DNA of 64,000 nucleotides from Sphingomonas sp. Lineage in GTDB: Bacteria; Pseudomonadota; Alphaproteobacteria; Sphingomonadales; Sphingomonadaceae. Below are positions 63,633 through 64,000 of the stretch, piece by piece (the stretch's first letter is position 1; each line of letters starts with the position of its first letter). Both the position numbers and the translations under genes were made by a program. The notes below the pieces were generated by a model. It was not told the origin of the DNA, searched no databases, and was given only the letters and a program-made list of their open reading frames with translations. The DNA is taken from positions 372,001 through 436,000 of the forward strand of contig NZ_JANINP010000001.1 in assembly GCF_024508665.1 (NCBI RefSeq). Direction: 5' to 3'.

Positions 63633-64000
63633 TTACCGCTTGCGCGTCAGCTCACGCATGGCGTCATCCAATCCTGCGAGCGCCAGCGGGTACATGCGGT
63701 CGTTCATCAGCTCGCGGACGATCTTGATCGATTGCGAATAGCCCCATTGCTCTTCCTTGATCGGGTTGAGCCACACGGCAGCGGGATAGGTGGTGGTGAG
63801 CCGATGCATCCACACCGCGCCCGATTCTTCGTTGAAATGCTCGACCGAACCGCCCGGATGCGTGATCTCGTACGGACTCATCGATCCGTCGCCGACGATC
63901 ACCAATTTATAATCGTGGCCGAATTTGTGCAGCACGTCCCAGGTCGGCATGCGCTCGGTAAAGCGGCGGCGATTGTCCTTCCACACGCCTTCATAGGGGC
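63633..64000 (-). CDS. VWA/CoxE-like protein, C-terminal part (partial)
   Basis: The gene runs off the right edge; 122 residues are visible. PYEGVWKDNRRRFTERMPTWDVLHKFGHDYKLVIVGDGSMSPYEI, VWLNPIKEEQWGYSQSI and MYPLALAGLDDAMREL fit the C-terminal half of CoxE-like von Willebrand A proteins. These often work with an MoxR-type AAA ATPase in protein assembly; such a partner would lie beyond the window. Confidence 0.8.
   Translation of the reverse strand, partial: PYEGVWKDNRRRFTERMPTWDVLHKFGHDYKLVIVGDGSMSPYEITHPGGSVEHFNEESGAVWMHRLTTTYPAAVWLNPIKEEQWGYSQSIKIVRELMNDRMYPLALAGLDDAMRELTRKR

Overview
The window is GC-rich, densely packed chromosomal DNA from an alphaproteobacterium, most likely a Sphingomonas-type member of the Sphingomonadaceae. 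The grounds are the gene order nuoA-N/birA/coaX/rnj/DUF1467, the run trpE-G-D-C/moaC/moeA/lexA facing comEC and gltX, a LexA site of the alphaproteobacterial GTTC-N7-GTTC type, DUF2336 and DUF1467 genes, and short palindromic intergenic repeats common in sphingomonad genomes. This is recognition from the sequence only; no database search was run. Nearly all genes are core metabolism. I see no transposase, phage gene, CRISPR array or rRNA.

Layout. 1-5.7 kb: lower glycolysis (end of gap, pgk, class I aldolase), two tandem TlpA-like thioredoxin proteins, a tRNA-Asn-like gene and an SPFH (slipin) protein. 5.8-11.1 kb: an autoregulated-looking ArsR/SRPBCC pair, an O-methyltransferase, thiE, efp, an inositol-monophosphatase and a membrane diguanylate cyclase. 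11.2-28.4 kb: a complete nuo operon for respiratory complex I, carrying four passenger genes (14.6, 15.8, 17.2 and 17.9 kb), an Ala/Pro/Lys-rich tail on NuoC and a possible Fur box in front. 28.4-32.0 kb: birA (apparently starting with CTG), coaX, RNase J and DUF1467. 32.0-38.0 kb: an unusual signalling-like cluster: a two-TM coiled-coil protein, an Hpt-like protein without its histidine, a degenerate nucleotidyltransferase/CDP-alcohol-transferase-like membrane protein, a DUF2336 protein and a histidine-kinase-like protein without its phosphoacceptor histidine. 38.2-44.1 kb: gltA with a coupled 61-aa membrane protein, gltX, comEC and lexA. 44.1-52.4 kb, minus strand: moeA, moaC, trpC, trpD, trpG, trpE, ppiD, with one plus-strand gene interrupting the trp genes. 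52.5-64 kb: tpiA, a cupin, DUF937, an M17 aminopeptidase, a serine hydrolase, a LysR regulator (CTG start or frameshift), an M14-like secreted protein, rimO, a DOMON-like/NamZ pair, and the end of a VWA/CoxE-like gene.

The most interesting signals are in the 32-38 kb cluster. The Hpt-like gene, the DUF2336 gene and the distant diguanylate cyclase gene all have a YAACC-N5-TTAA element, resembling a CtrA box, ending 23-25 bases before the start codon. That ties a c-di-GMP enzyme and a set of catalytically degenerate signalling proteins into one possible regulon. Two independent genes (birA, lysR) appear to need a CTG start codon. The passenger genes in the nuo operon include two paralogous secreted cysteine-containing proteins of unknown role.
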